Counted from the first letter of the stretch, positions 23,509 to 31,941 are shown. The stretch is 42,908 nucleotides of DNA from Pseudomonadota bacterium (GCA_023457495.1 JAEWLQ010000009.1:1-42908); one strand, 5' to 3'. Numbers and translations are program-made. Notes: generated by a model not told the origin, from the sequence alone.

Positions 23509-25803
23509 CTAGTTCGACCGGCCCCAGGTGAACGAGAAGCCGAGGTTCACGATGGCGGGAAGCCAGTGATCGGTTTCGATTTCGAACGGCCCGTCCATGC
23601 GGCGCGTCAGCGTGGAGCAACACTCGTTGCCGCGATTGGTCGCGTTGGTCGCCTCGAGCACGATCGTGAAATCGCCGGTGGGACGCGGCCAGGTCCAGCT
23701 GCCGCGCACATCGAATGTGTAGTAGTCGCGCCAGCGTTCATCATTGCGCGGGCCCACGACCAACATCTCCGGAGTGCCTCCGTTGGCCGGCACGAGGGTG
23801 AGCGGTGTGCGCGGCCAGCCACGATGCCAGCCGGTCAGCGCCGAAACGCTCGCGCGCGAGCCCTGCCATGCCAGGCCGAGCGTGGCCGCCAGGGGCTGGT
23901 CCCAGCTTCGCAACACGTCGCCCTCCTCTACGTCGTCCGCGACGCGCGACCAGCTCAACGTGCTCCAGCCCTCGAGGTTCGCCGACAGCGGTTTGCGCAC
24001 GCTGAATTCGATTCCCGAACTCTCGGAGCGCGTAGGTTCGACGCGGATCCGGTCGGGCCCGAGATCCGGCAGCAGCGACACCGGTCCGAGGCGACTGTCG
24101 AAATACGGCGCGGTGGTGGTCCATCTCTTGCTGTAGAGCTCGACTCCGATTTGCGTCGCCGCCGCGGTCTCGTAGGTGAAGCCGACGATGGCGTGCACGG
24201 CGACCTGCGCGGCATCGGCGGCGGCTTGCGCTTCTTCGACCCGCCACTCCTCCACGTGTTGCGCCTGCGTGAATCGGCCGGCGGAGGCGTAGAGGCGCAG
24301 CCGGTCGCTGAAGTCGTAGCGCAGGTTCAGTCGTGGACTGAACTGCGTGTGATCGCCGCCGAGATTGTAGTGTTGACCATCGAGCCGCAGGCCGATCTCC
24401 GCCTCGAGGTTCTCCCACCGCTGGCGGCGCGCCGCGTGCAGGGCGTACGTGAATACGCGCGGCCGCAGCGCGGTCGTCAGCTCGTCGACCGTGCCGCGGC
24501 CGAAGGCGGCCGCGACGACGGGATCGTAGAGCGCGCTGCGCGAGTACTCGTATTCGGCGTGTGAAACAGCGGCCTCTCCACCGAAGACGTATTCGACGCG
24601 CGGCCCGCGCGCGAGTGTCCAGACGTTCGTCAGCTCGAGTCGTTCGAAATCCGAGCTCTCCGCCAGCGCGCCCGTGCCGACACCCGGGTTGTCGAGCACG
24701 CCGTCGCGATGCCGCCGGGAGTTGGTGAGCACCGCGGTCGCCCGCGTGCGCAGCGAAGGACCGAATTCGAGATCCCGCGCGAGCCACAGGTACTCGTCGC
24801 GGTAGGTCGCGTTGGCGCGCTCCTCGTCCGTGTCCTCGCCGAGGCGGATGCGGTCGTCGAGCAGCAGCCAGCCGAGTGTCCAAGCGCCGTCGTCGCGATT
24901 CCATCGCAATCGGCCGAGAGAATCGCTGAACTGCGGACGCCCGAATTCATCTTCCACGGGATCGAGCAGATCGACCGTGCTGCGCCGGATCGCGGCCAGC
25001 CATTCGACCGGCCATTTGTCGGCGCGGCCGATCGACGACACGCCGGCGGAAATGAGACTGGCGGCGGCGCGATTCTCGTAGCCGGACTCACGCGACGGCG
25101 GATCGATTGCGATGACGCCGCCCGAACGCGTGCCGTAACGCACGGGAAATCCGCCGCTGAAGACCTCGACCCGCTCGATCGTCGCCGGATCGATCGCGCT
25201 GATGAGGCTCTGGAAATTCTTGAGGTGAAAAGGATCGAGCAACGTGACGTCGTCGTACCGCACCAGCACGTCCTCGCTGAGCGAGCCGCGGATATACGGC
25301 CGTCCCGACGCGTTGCTCGCGAGCCCCGGCAGCGAGTGCAGCGCGCGCAGCGCATCGTCGTGGCTTCCGGGCACCATCTCGATGTCGGTCGTGGTCATTT
25401 CGCGCGGCTCGCCGGTGCCGCGCGTCGCGATCGAATAGCGGCTCGCATACACCGAGATTTCCTCGAGCGGCTCATCTGTAGTGGTCGCGGCGGGCGATGG
25501 CGGTCGCGCCGCCCGCACCACGACGAAACGACGGGGGCCGATCTCGCGCAAGGCGAGCCCGTGCGATGCGAGCGCGGCTCGCGCACGCTGCAATGGCGTG
25601 CCGCGCAATCCATCCGGCACCGCCAGCCCCGGTGTCACGAGTTCGGAGCTGTAGATCACGTCGATGCCGCTCGCCACGAGCTCCCGCAGCAGCGCATCGA
25701 CGGTGGACGGCAAGGCGCCGTCGGCAGCCTGCGCCTGCAACGCGGCCGACAGCAACAACGGAAGAAGCAGCCAGAGTCTAACCAGGCGGTGGTGACGTCT
25801 CAC
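23509..25803 (-). CDS. TonB-dependent receptor with N-terminal STN signalling domain
   Basis: The 764-residue product has a signal peptide (about 1-27) and an STN domain (about 30-97; LLRELVASGIDVIYSSELV, LASHGLALREIGPRRFVVV). A TonB-box-like EEISVYASRY follows near 115, and then a plug domain with IRGSLSEDVLVRYDDV and IERVEVFSGGFPVRYG. The rest, about 270 onward, is beta-barrel. The STN domain is the signature of FecA/FpvA-type receptors that signal to a FecR-type anti-sigma factor, which is encoded just upstream with a 26-base overlap. The ligand is unknown. No Fe-specific motif was recognised, so siderophore uptake should not be assumed. Confidence 0.93.
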   Translation of the reverse strand: MRRHHRLVRLWLLLPLLLSAALQAQAADGALPSTVDALLRELVASGIDVIYSSELVTPGLAVPDGLRGTPLQRARAALASHGLALREIGPRRFVVVRAARPPSPAATTTDEPLEEISVYASRYSIATRGTGEPREMTTTDIEMVPGSHDDALRALHSLPGLASNASGRPYIRGSLSEDVLVRYDDVTLLDPFHLKNFQSLISAIDPATIERVEVFSGGFPVRYGTRSGGVIAIDPPSRESGYENRAAASLISAGVSSIGRADKWPVEWLAAIRRSTVDLLDPVEDEFGRPQFSDSLGRLRWNRDDGAWTLGWLLLDDRIRLGEDTDEERANATYRDEYLWLARDLEFGPSLRTRATAVLTNSRRHRDGVLDNPGVGTGALAESSDFERLELTNVWTLARGPRVEYVFGGEAAVSHAEYEYSRSALYDPVVAAAFGRGTVDELTTALRPRVFTYALHAARRQRWENLEAEIGLRLDGQHYNLGGDHTQFSPRLNLRYDFSDRLRLYASAGRFTQAQHVEEWRVEEAQAAADAAQVAVHAIVGFTYETAAATQIGVELYSKRWTTTAPYFDSRLGPVSLLPDLGPDRIRVEPTRSESSGIEFSVRKPLSANLEGWSTLSWSRVADDVEEGDVLRSWDQPLAATLGLAWQGSRASVSALTGWHRGWPRTPLTLVPANGGTPEMLVVGPRNDERWRDYYTFDVRGSWTWPRPTGDFTIVLEATNATNRGNECCSTLTRRMDGPFEIETDHWLPAIVNLGFSFTWGRSN

Positions 25804-26764
25804 CCGCGAAGCTTACCCGGATGGCATTCGCGGTCACGTCGAGGTGCAACGAGGTCGATGACATGACGGCGCCCAGCGCCTGCATCGGAGTAAGACCCCG
25901 CACGTCGCCGTGGGTGCGGATCGCCGCGATCTGTTCGCGAGTCTGCTCGTCCGCGATGACGAGTCGCCGTCCGGTTTCGCGCGACACCCAATCGAGGAAG
26001 GCGGCGAGCGGCTGATTCTCGATGTCGATGCCCGGCGCCAGCGCCTCGGTCCACGCCCACTCGACGCCCGAAGGACCGATATCGCGGCGCGTCACCTGCT
26101 GGTTGCGGCCGATCAGGATCTCCGTCCCCGCGCTGACCGTGGACTCTCCATCGGCGGCGCGCCACTGCACGCGGCCCTCGCGCACCCGCAACCGGGTCTG
26201 GCCATCCGTAACCGCCAACGCGAACTGCGTGCCGATGTGCCGGAATACTCCGGCATCCGTGATCACCGCGGGACCGTCGGTGCGCGCGCCGCGCGGAATG
26301 TCGACGTACAGCTCGCCCGCGGCGAGCCGGATGGTGTTCGCCGCGAGCACCTCGAGCTTCGAGCCCGGTGCGATGCGCAGGTTGCCGCCCGACGGTAGTG
26401 AGACCAGCGACGCGCCGTGCACGGCGAAGTTCTGACCGCCGTGCAACTGCGCTCCATCGAGCAACGTCACGTCGGGCCAGAAGTCACGGACCCGCTCGAT
26501 CCCCGGTGTCTCCGCGCGTGCGAGTTGGCCGACCGGTTCGCCGGTCTGCGCCCACGGCGCCAGCGCGACGGTCGCCGCGCCGAGCGCGACGGCCACCACG
26601 GCGGAGGCCGCGACCGCGGGCCACCAGCGCCGCGCGGGCCGCTGCGCGAGCGTGGCGCGCCATTCGGCTTCGGTAGCGCGGCGAATGCGCTGCAGCGCTT
26701 CGGCCGAGAGCGCCGGCGTCCGCAGGCTGTCACGCAAAGCGCGATCGGTTTCGTCTTCGATCAT
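25778..26764 (-). CDS. FecR-family anti-sigma/sensor protein
   Basis: The 328-residue product has a cytoplasmic N-terminal anti-sigma part (1-45; RIRRATEAEWRATLAQRPARR), one transmembrane helix (about 47-69) and a periplasmic FecR domain (about 100-200; LPSGGNLRIAPGSKLEVLA, GELYVDIPRGART). Its C-terminus is STN-like (about 245-325; LAAFLDWVSRETGRRLVIAD, ALGAVMSSTSLHLDVTANA). Known FecR-type regulators receive a signal from a loaded receptor and release the sigma factor. ATG 26764 overlaps the sigma-factor stop as ATGA, which decides the start; upstream codons extend into the sigma gene. The 3' end overlaps the receptor start by 26 bases, indicating translational coupling. Confidence 0.92.
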   Translation of the reverse strand: MIEDETDRALRDSLRTPALSAEALQRIRRATEAEWRATLAQRPARRWWPAVAASAVVAVALGAATVALAPWAQTGEPVGQLARAETPGIERVRDFWPDVTLLDGAQLHGGQNFAVHGASLVSLPSGGNLRIAPGSKLEVLAANTIRLAAGELYVDIPRGARTDGPAVITDAGVFRHIGTQFALAVTDGQTRLRVREGRVQWRAADGESTVSAGTEILIGRNQQVTRRDIGPSGVEWAWTEALAPGIDIENQPLAAFLDWVSRETGRRLVIADEQTREQIAAIRTHGDVRGLTPMQALGAVMSSTSLHLDVTANAIRVSFAGETSPPPG

Positions 26765-27354
26765 GGCAATTCCCGCGTTTTCGGGACGTTGAGATGTTGC
26801 TGCCAATCGGCGCGAAACGCCTGCTTCGCGCGCACCAGCTGGGATTCGGCCGCGCTTTCCGAGATGCCGAGCGACGCGGCCACCTCGGGCACCGTCAGTT
26901 CATCGCCGTAACGCAACTCGAGAATGCGCGCGTAATGCGGCGGCAGGCGATTGATCGCGAGCCGCACCGCGCGCTGGTCGGATTCGCTGTCGCATTCGTC
27001 GAGCGGATCGCGAAAGTCCGTGAGCTGGATGACGGTGGCGGAAGTCTTTTCGCTGAGCTCATCGAGACTCTGCACCGCCGGCTGGCGCGCCGCCTTGCGA
27101 CGCGCATCCGCGAGGTGATTGCGGCTGATCTGGCAAAGCCAGGTGAACAGCGAGGCGCCGCCGCGAAAGTTCGCGAGGCCTCGCATTGCGTTGATCATGG
27201 TCATCTGCACGATGTCCTCGATTGCGGCCGGGTCGAGAGAGCTGCGCCGCGCGACAAAAGCTCCGAGGCGCGCGGCGTACAGCTCGAAGAAATGGTCGAA
27301 GGCGCTTTGCTCGCCCCGGCGCATCCGGTCGACCAGATCCAGCTCATCCGTCAC
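26761..27354 (-). CDS. ECF RNA polymerase sigma factor, FecI-like context
   Basis: The 197-residue sigma-70-family factor has region 2 (about 17-90; AIEDIVQMTMINAMRGLANF and SLFTWLCQISRNHLADARRK) and region 4 (about 128-182; AINRLPPHYARILELRYGDEL and SESAAESQLVRAKQAFRA). The linker is longer and acidic (about 95-130). It should direct polymerase to a small regulon, probably including its own operon. The start is GTG 27354, supported by AGAGGT on the minus strand (plus coordinates 27361-27366) 6 bases upstream. It is the first gene of the six-gene run FecI-type/FecR/receptor/Omp85/EptA/cupin. Confidence 0.93.
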   Translation of the reverse strand: MTDELDLVDRMRRGEQSAFDHFFELYAARLGAFVARRSSLDPAAIEDIVQMTMINAMRGLANFRGGASLFTWLCQISRNHLADARRKAARQPAVQSLDELSEKTSATVIQLTDFRDPLDECDSESDQRAVRLAINRLPPHYARILELRYGDELTVPEVAASLGISESAAESQLVRAKQAFRADWQQHLNVPKTRELP

Positions 27355-27360
27355 TCGACT

Positions 27361-27446
27361 ACCTCTTCTCGGCTCGTTCCCTTAGACGTCGTCTCGTGGC
27401 CGGTTCCGTCGCGCCGGGCTTTGGCGCGGCGCGGCGTCTAACGCCG
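27361..27446. promoter_or_regulatory. Divergent promoter region of the sigma-factor and PAP2 genes
   Basis: The 96-base gap between the ECF sigma gene and the PAP2 gene holds TTAGACG (27382-27388) and CGTCTAA (27435-27441), an inverted pair 46 bases apart. CGTC-type words are common in ECF -10 elements. A short palindrome, CGGCGT-cta-ACGCCG (27432-27446), sits just before the PAP2 start. On the minus strand GGAACC precedes CGTCTAA by 13 bases, shorter than the usual ECF spacing. I treat this as a candidate control region only. Confidence 0.3.
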
Positions 27447-27450
27447 TGCA

Positions 27451-28209
27451 GTGGAAGGTACTCCAATCACGACAACCCGGAGTTTCTGGCGCACCCACGC
27501 GCTGTGGCCGGCGCTCGTCTTCGCATTGGCCTTCGTGTGCATTTTCGAGTTCGATCTCGATCGCAGCCTCGCGCGCGCGTGGTTTTTCGATGCGTCGGCG
27601 CAACGCTGGCTGGGCGCCGGTGCGGGCGCATGGTGGGCCCGCGACATCATCCATTCGGGCGGCCGTTGGCTGGTGCGCGCAATCGCCGCGGGCGCACTGA
27701 TCGCCTGGTGTTGTTCGCTGTTGTTCGCGCGCTTCCGGCATTGGCGGCGCGACGCCGGGTTCGTGTTCTGCGCGATCGTGTCGTCGGTGGTCATCGTCGG
27801 CGCGCTCAAGGCCGTCACGAATGTCGATTGTCCGTGGGATCTGGCAGGTTTCGGCGGCGATCGGCCATACGTCGCGCTGCTCGCGGACCGTCCGGATGAG
27901 CTGCCGCACGCCCGGTGTTTTCCAGGCGCGCACTCCTCGTCCGGGTTCGCCCTCGTGTGCGGCTACTTCGTGCTGCGGGGCCGTTCCCGTCGGCGTGCGC
28001 GCTGGGCTCTCGCCGCCGGCATCCTCACCGGCGCCGTTTTCTCGTTCGCGCAGGAAGCGCGCGGCGCGCACTTCTTCTCGCACGACCTGGCCGCCGCCGC
28101 GATCGTGTGGTTCACGCAGCTGTCGTTGTATCGCCGCTTCTTCTTGCGCCGCGAGTCGGCGGCAGATGCACCGCGCGCGGCGACGCCGGCGCGGTGCCCG
28201 GGCTCATGA
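27451..28209 (+). CDS. PAP2-family membrane phosphatase
   Basis: The 252-residue product has about six hydrophobic segments and the three PAP2 motifs: KAVTNVDCPWDLAGFGGDRP, CFPGAHSSSGFAL (PSGH-type motif) and EARGAHFFSHDLAAA (catalytic His plus Asp). Enzymes of this group remove phosphate from lipid A, undecaprenyl pyrophosphate or phosphatidylglycerol phosphate. The fused DCPW/CFPGAHSS form resembles PAP2 proteins often found beside eptA-type genes. The start is GTG 27451; no nearby ATG exists, and the ribosome site is weak. It is transcribed divergently from the ECF sigma factor, so it is a plausible member of the same envelope regulon (inference). Confidence 0.87.
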   Translation: MEGTPITTTRSFWRTHALWPALVFALAFVCIFEFDLDRSLARAWFFDASAQRWLGAGAGAWWARDIIHSGGRWLVRAIAAGALIAWCCSLLFARFRHWRRDAGFVFCAIVSSVVIVGALKAVTNVDCPWDLAGFGGDRPYVALLADRPDELPHARCFPGAHSSSGFALVCGYFVLRGRSRRRARWALAAGILTGAVFSFAQEARGAHFFSHDLAAAAIVWFTQLSLYRRFFLRRESAADAPRAATPARCPGS

Positions 28210-28416
28210 CGCCGGCGGAGATTCCGACTTCGCCGCCTGCTGCCGGCCGACGAACCAGAGGATGGCGCCGACCACGATCATCGCGATGCGAATGCCGTTG
28301 CCGATGCTCGTGCCCCAGTTGTCCACCCAACTGACCAGCATGAACTCCGTGTTGATGAAGTGAAGAACGAAAGAGCCTGCTCCCAGCAGCACCAGGAGCC
28401 CACCGATGTTCTGCAT
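28204..28416 (-). CDS. Small two-helix membrane protein
   Basis: The 70-residue product has two hydrophobic helices (MQNIGGLLVLLGAGSFVLHF and GIRIAMIVVGAILWFVG) separated by a short loop (TEFMLVSWVDNWGTSIG). No motif identifies a family. ATG 28416 is chosen because GGGGAGAG (plus coordinates 28420-28427) lies 3 bases upstream; an upstream in-frame ATG at 28464 would add 16 residues and put the start inside the terminator hairpin. Its 3' end overlaps that of the PAP2 gene by 6 bases (convergent), and it lies downstream of the azlD terminator, so it is probably a separate transcript. Confidence 0.75.
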   Translation of the reverse strand: MQNIGGLLVLLGAGSFVLHFINTEFMLVSWVDNWGTSIGNGIRIAMIVVGAILWFVGRQQAAKSESPPAS

Positions 28417-28455
28417 TGTCTCTCCCCTCGTCGGATGTAGTTGTTGTAGTCGACG

Positions 28456-28481
28456 AAAAGACACTACGCCCGGTGCGTAGT
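28456..28481 (-). terminator. Rho-independent terminator after azlD
   Basis: On the minus strand, ACTACGC pairs with GCGTAGT (plus coordinates 28463-28469 and 28475-28481) across a 5-base loop. A T-run (GTCTTTT) follows, with its T residues at 28456-28459. It begins 47 bases past the azlD stop and is followed by the small membrane-protein gene, so it closes the ilvB-gloA-azlC-azlD run. Confidence 0.75.
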
Positions 28482-28527
28482 TAGGGCAAGACGGGCGGTC
28501 GATATTGGACCGGGTTCAGAAAACGGG

Positions 28528-28869
28528 TCAGAGAAACAGCCGTGCCAGCGAATAGCCCGCCATGCCCATGGCCATGCAACCGATGATGTTTCGCGAGAAG
28601 CACAGCCAGATGCCGGCCGCGAAGGCGCCGACGAGTCGGGGATTGACCGGCGAGTAATCGAAGGCGTGCGCGGGTCCGTGGATGAGGATGTCCGGCACGA
28701 TGATGGCGGCAAGCGTGCACACCGGCGCGTATCGCAGCGCCGTCTCGACCCGGTGCCCGAGTTTGAGTCGCGAGCCCGCGAGCAGGAACGAGGTACGCGT
28801 CAGGAAGGTCGTCAGCGCGAGCCCGATGATGGTTACCACGAGCGCGATGCCGGAAACAGGATCGTTCAT
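28528..28869 (-). CDS. azlD: AzlD-family branched-chain amino-acid export subunit
   Basis: The 113-residue product has about three to four membrane segments with the AzlD pattern: ALTTFLTRTSFLLAGSRLK, then LRYAPVCTLAAIIVPDIL, then a C-terminal FSRNIIGCMAMGMAGY segment. AzlD works with the larger AzlC protein as a branched-chain amino-acid exporter. ATG 28869 overlaps the azlC stop as ATGA, which fixes the start and indicates translational coupling. A terminator follows the stop codon at 28456-28481. Confidence 0.88.
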   Translation of the reverse strand: MNDPVSGIALVVTIIGLALTTFLTRTSFLLAGSRLKLGHRVETALRYAPVCTLAAIIVPDILIHGPAHAFDYSPVNPRLVGAFAAGIWLCFSRNIIGCMAMGMAGYSLARLFL

Positions 28870-29597
28870 GCCGACCTGCGCAGTGCCGGTGGCTCGGCTT
28901 CGCGCCGGCCGTCGGCCAGCGTCGCCGCGATGATGCCGGCGATTGCGCCGCAGAAGAGTCCGAGCTTGTACGGCAATTCGTACGCCAGCAGCGCCACCGC
29001 TGCGGCGACGACGAACCCGAGGAGCGCGGGCCGGGCCCTGAGCGCCGGGCCCACGATCGCGATGAGCGCCAGCGTGCCGGTGAACTCGAGTCCCCAATCC
29101 GTCGGGACGTAACTCGCCGCGACGATGCCGGTCATCGCGCTCACCTGCCAGGTGATCCAGTTGTTGGCGCACACACCGCCGAACCAGGCATCGCGATGTT
29201 TGGCGGGCAGCGTGTTCTCCAGCGCCTGTCGCATGAACAGCGCGAACGTGAAGTCCGTCATGAAGAAGCCGAGCGCGGCGCGTTTGCCGCGGCTCTCGTG
29301 CGCGAAATACGGCCGCAGCGCGGCGCTGTAGATGACGAATCGCAGGTTGGTGATGAGGCCGGTCGCGAGGATGACCCAGAGCGGCGCGCCCGCGACGATG
29401 AGCGGCAGCACCGCGAGTTGCGCGGACGCGGCATACACCATCAGCGACATCATGATGGCCCACGGAACCGCGAGACCACCTTTGACCATCGCGACGCCGC
29501 TGATCAATCCCCACGCGGCGGTCCCGGGCAGCGATTGCAGGATCGCGCGCTGGCCCTGACCGAAGGCCTGCCCGCGGGCGGGATCGGCGAAGATCAC
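28866..29597 (-). CDS. azlC: AzlC-family branched-chain amino-acid export subunit
   Basis: The 243-residue product shows the AzlC pattern of hydrophobic segments: SLPGTAAWGLISGVAMVKGG, ASAQLAVLPLIVAGAPLWVI, LITNLRFVIYSAALRPYF and NNWITWQVSAMTGIVAASYV. Start choice: GTG 29597 overlaps the gloA stop as GTGA, and family members begin about this far before the first conserved segment. An earlier GTG at 29627 would overlap gloA by 34 bases. The gene sits downstream of ilvB and gloA. Export of leucine/valine/isoleucine would fit as an overflow valve, but transport was not shown here. Confidence 0.87.
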   Translation of the reverse strand: MIFADPARGQAFGQGQRAILQSLPGTAAWGLISGVAMVKGGLAVPWAIMMSLMVYAASAQLAVLPLIVAGAPLWVILATGLITNLRFVIYSAALRPYFAHESRGKRAALGFFMTDFTFALFMRQALENTLPAKHRDAWFGGVCANNWITWQVSAMTGIVAASYVPTDWGLEFTGTLALIAIVGPALRARPALLGFVVAAAVALLAYELPYKLGLFCGAIAGIIAATLADGRREAEPPALRRSA

Positions 29598-30013
29598 CAG
29601 GCGCCGGTGTTGGGCATCGATGCCCACGGCTCACGTGGCGGCAGCGAGCCTTCCTTCTGCAGTAGTTCGATCGAGATTCCGTCGGGAGAGCGCACGAACG
29701 CCATGCGCCCGTCGCGCGGCGGCCGGTTGATCGTCACCCCATGCTTCTGCAGGCGTTCGCAGGCCGCGTAGATGTCGTCGACCGCGTAGGCCAGGTGACC
29801 GAAGTTGCGGCCACCGGTGTAGGTCTCCGGCTCCCAGTTGTGCGTGAGCTCGACCTGCGCCGTGCTGTCGCCGGGAGCCGCGAGGAAGATGAGCGTGAAC
29901 TTGCCCTGCGGAAAGTCCTTGCGCGACAGCACCTCGAGGCCGAGCGCGTCGCAATAGAACTTGAGCGACGCATCGACGTCGGTGACGCGCACCATGGTGT
30001 GCAGGTATTTCAC
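29594..30013 (-). CDS. gloA: Glyoxalase I (lactoylglutathione lyase)
   Basis: The 139-residue VOC-fold enzyme converts the glutathione hemithioacetal of methylglyoxal to S-lactoylglutathione. Expected metal ligands are visible: His5 in MKYLHTMVRV, Glu in QVELTHNW, His in NFGHLAYAV and Glu in ISIELLQ. The family-typical FYCDALGLEVL also appears near the N-terminus. It starts 16 bases after the ilvB stop and overlaps azlC, so it is in the same transcript. The link to branched-chain biosynthesis is unusual and may only reflect operon assembly. Confidence 0.92.
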   Translation of the reverse strand: MKYLHTMVRVTDVDASLKFYCDALGLEVLSRKDFPQGKFTLIFLAAPGDSTAQVELTHNWEPETYTGGRNFGHLAYAVDDIYAACERLQKHGVTINRPPRDGRMAFVRSPDGISIELLQKEGSLPPREPWASMPNTGAW

Positions 30014-30029
30014 GCCGCGACCCTGCTGG

Positions 30030-31907
30030 TCAGAACATCTCCGACGCGCCGGGGGGCTTCACGTCGACCTTCGTGCGCGACGGGATCCAGTCGCCGGTGA
30101 TCATCGCCTCGTAGGGCTGGCCCGGGCCGACCATCGGGTACACGCCCGCGTCCGGATCGATCATCACCTCGAGGAACGCGGCGCCTTCGAACGCGAGGAA
30201 TTCCGCGATGACGCGGGGCACGTCCGCCTTCTTGTCGAGGCGCACGGCGTACTTGAAGCCATCGGCCTGCGCGGCCTTGATGAAGTCCTTGGTGTGCAGC
30301 GTCTTCTCGGACGCCGACAGGCGGCCCTTGAAGAACAGCTTCTGCCACTGCTTCACCATGCCGTCGCCGTTGTTGTTCAGCACGACGATCTTGACCGGCA
30401 GGTTGTAGGTGGTCGCGGTCTCCATCTCGCCGATGTTCATGCGCACCGAGGCGTCGCCGTCGATGTCGATCACGAGCTTGCCGGGATTCGCGAACTGCGC
30501 GCCGATGGCCGCCGGCAGGCCGAAGCCCATGGTGCCCATCGAGCCCGACGTGAGAAACAGGCGTGGATTGCGGAAATCGAAATACTGCGCGGCCCACATC
30601 TGGTGCTGGCCGACGCCGGTCGAGATTATCGCCTCGCCCTTGGTGATCCGGTTGATCTCCTCGATCACGTAGTAAGGCTGGATGAGCTCGCTCGCGCGGT
30701 CGTAGTTCATCGCGAACTTCTTGCGCAGGTCGTCGAGATAGGCGAGCCACTTGGCGCGATCGCGCTTGAACCCGGCGCGTTTGCCATGCGCGGTCAGCGT
30801 GCTCAACGCCTCCGGCAGCATGCCCACGTGGCTCCACTGCACGCGTTTGACCTTGTTGATCTCGGCGCGGTCGATGTCGAAGTGCGCGATGTACTTCGCG
30901 TTCGGCGCGAACTTCGCCGGCATGCCCGCGACGCGATCGTCGAAGCGCGCGCCGATGGCGATGAGAAAATCGCAGTCGTCGACCGAGTAGTTCGCGAACG
31001 CCGCGCCGTGCATGCCGAGCATGCGCATCGCCAGCGGATGCGTCGTGTCCACGGCGCCGATGCCCATGAGGGTGGTCACGACGGGAATATCGAACGCTTC
31101 GGCGAACTCGCGCAGCTCGTCCGCGGCCTCGCCGTTGATGACGCCGCCACCCGCGTAGATCAACGGGCGCTGGGATTCACCCAGCATTTCGAAAAAGTGG
31201 TTGGCCTCGGTGCCGTCGATGATGTCGGTAGATAGGGTCTCGAGGCGCTTGCGGTAGCCGGGCATCGGCAGCGCGCCGGAGCCCTGGAACTCGCCCGTCC
31301 AGTTCTGCACGTCCTTCGGGATGTCGATGACGACCGGACCGGGCCGGCCGGTGCGCGCGATCTCGAACGCGGTGCGCACGGTGGCTTCGAGTTTCGTCGC
31401 GTCGGTGACGAGGAAGATGTGTTTCGCGACCGAGCCCATGATCGAGGGCACGGGCGCTTCCTGGAACGCGTCGGTGCCGATCGCGCCCGTGGGCACCTGC
31501 CCGCAGATCACGACGATCGGAATCGAGTCGGCCATGCAATCGCGGATCGGGGTCACGGTGTTGGTCGCGCCCGGGCCCGAAGTCACGATGCACACGCCCA
31601 CGCGCCCGCTGGCGCGCGAATAACCCGCGGCCATGAATCCGGCGCCCTGCTCGTTCGCGGGCACGATGAGCGGAATCTGCGATTCGCCCTTCGCCTTGCG
31701 CGCCTCGTTGAAGAGGAACACGGCATCGTAGGTCGGCAGGATCGCGCCGCCCGAGTACCCGAAAATCGTCGATACCCCTTCGTCCGCCAATACCTGCACG
31801 ATCATCTCGGCGCCGGTCATTTTCTGGCCGGCGAGCGGGTGTCGGATGGTGGGCGCGGCAACCTGCGAAGGCGCTGTCAAGTCGCGGATTTTGGGGGTTT
31901 TTGCCAT
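30030..31907 (-). CDS. ilvB: Acetolactate synthase, large (catalytic) subunit
   Basis: This ThDP/FAD enzyme condenses two pyruvates to acetolactate (valine/leucine) or pyruvate plus 2-oxobutanoate (isoleucine). The 625-residue product has the catalytic Glu in PANEQGAGFMAAGYSRASG. It also has the ThDP-binding GDGDASVRMN-type stretch (seen as DIDGDASVRMNIGEMETATT, with the NNNGDGM Mg2+ site) and the domain order of biosynthetic ALS. An extra 28-residue N-terminal tail (from MAKTPKIRDLTAPSQ) precedes the usual start and is possibly disordered. It is transcribed away from the small-subunit gene, with 71 bases between the two starts. The gene is first in ilvB-gloA-azlC-azlD. Confidence 0.95.
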   Translation of the reverse strand: MAKTPKIRDLTAPSQVAAPTIRHPLAGQKMTGAEMIVQVLADEGVSTIFGYSGGAILPTYDAVFLFNEARKAKGESQIPLIVPANEQGAGFMAAGYSRASGRVGVCIVTSGPGATNTVTPIRDCMADSIPIVVICGQVPTGAIGTDAFQEAPVPSIMGSVAKHIFLVTDATKLEATVRTAFEIARTGRPGPVVIDIPKDVQNWTGEFQGSGALPMPGYRKRLETLSTDIIDGTEANHFFEMLGESQRPLIYAGGGVINGEAADELREFAEAFDIPVVTTLMGIGAVDTTHPLAMRMLGMHGAAFANYSVDDCDFLIAIGARFDDRVAGMPAKFAPNAKYIAHFDIDRAEINKVKRVQWSHVGMLPEALSTLTAHGKRAGFKRDRAKWLAYLDDLRKKFAMNYDRASELIQPYYVIEEINRITKGEAIISTGVGQHQMWAAQYFDFRNPRLFLTSGSMGTMGFGLPAAIGAQFANPGKLVIDIDGDASVRMNIGEMETATTYNLPVKIVVLNNNGDGMVKQWQKLFFKGRLSASEKTLHTKDFIKAAQADGFKYAVRLDKKADVPRVIAEFLAFEGAAFLEVMIDPDAGVYPMVGPGQPYEAMITGDWIPSRTKVDVKPPGASEMF

Positions 31908-31941
31908 AGGTGGCCGGAGCCTACCAGTTTGCAGGGATTCG

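Noticed and set aside
23509..25803. TonB-dependent receptor as a siderophore receptor because of the FecI/FecR neighbours
   Set aside because: No siderophore biosynthesis, utilisation or Fur-box evidence was found, and the downstream genes modify the envelope, so the ligand is left open.
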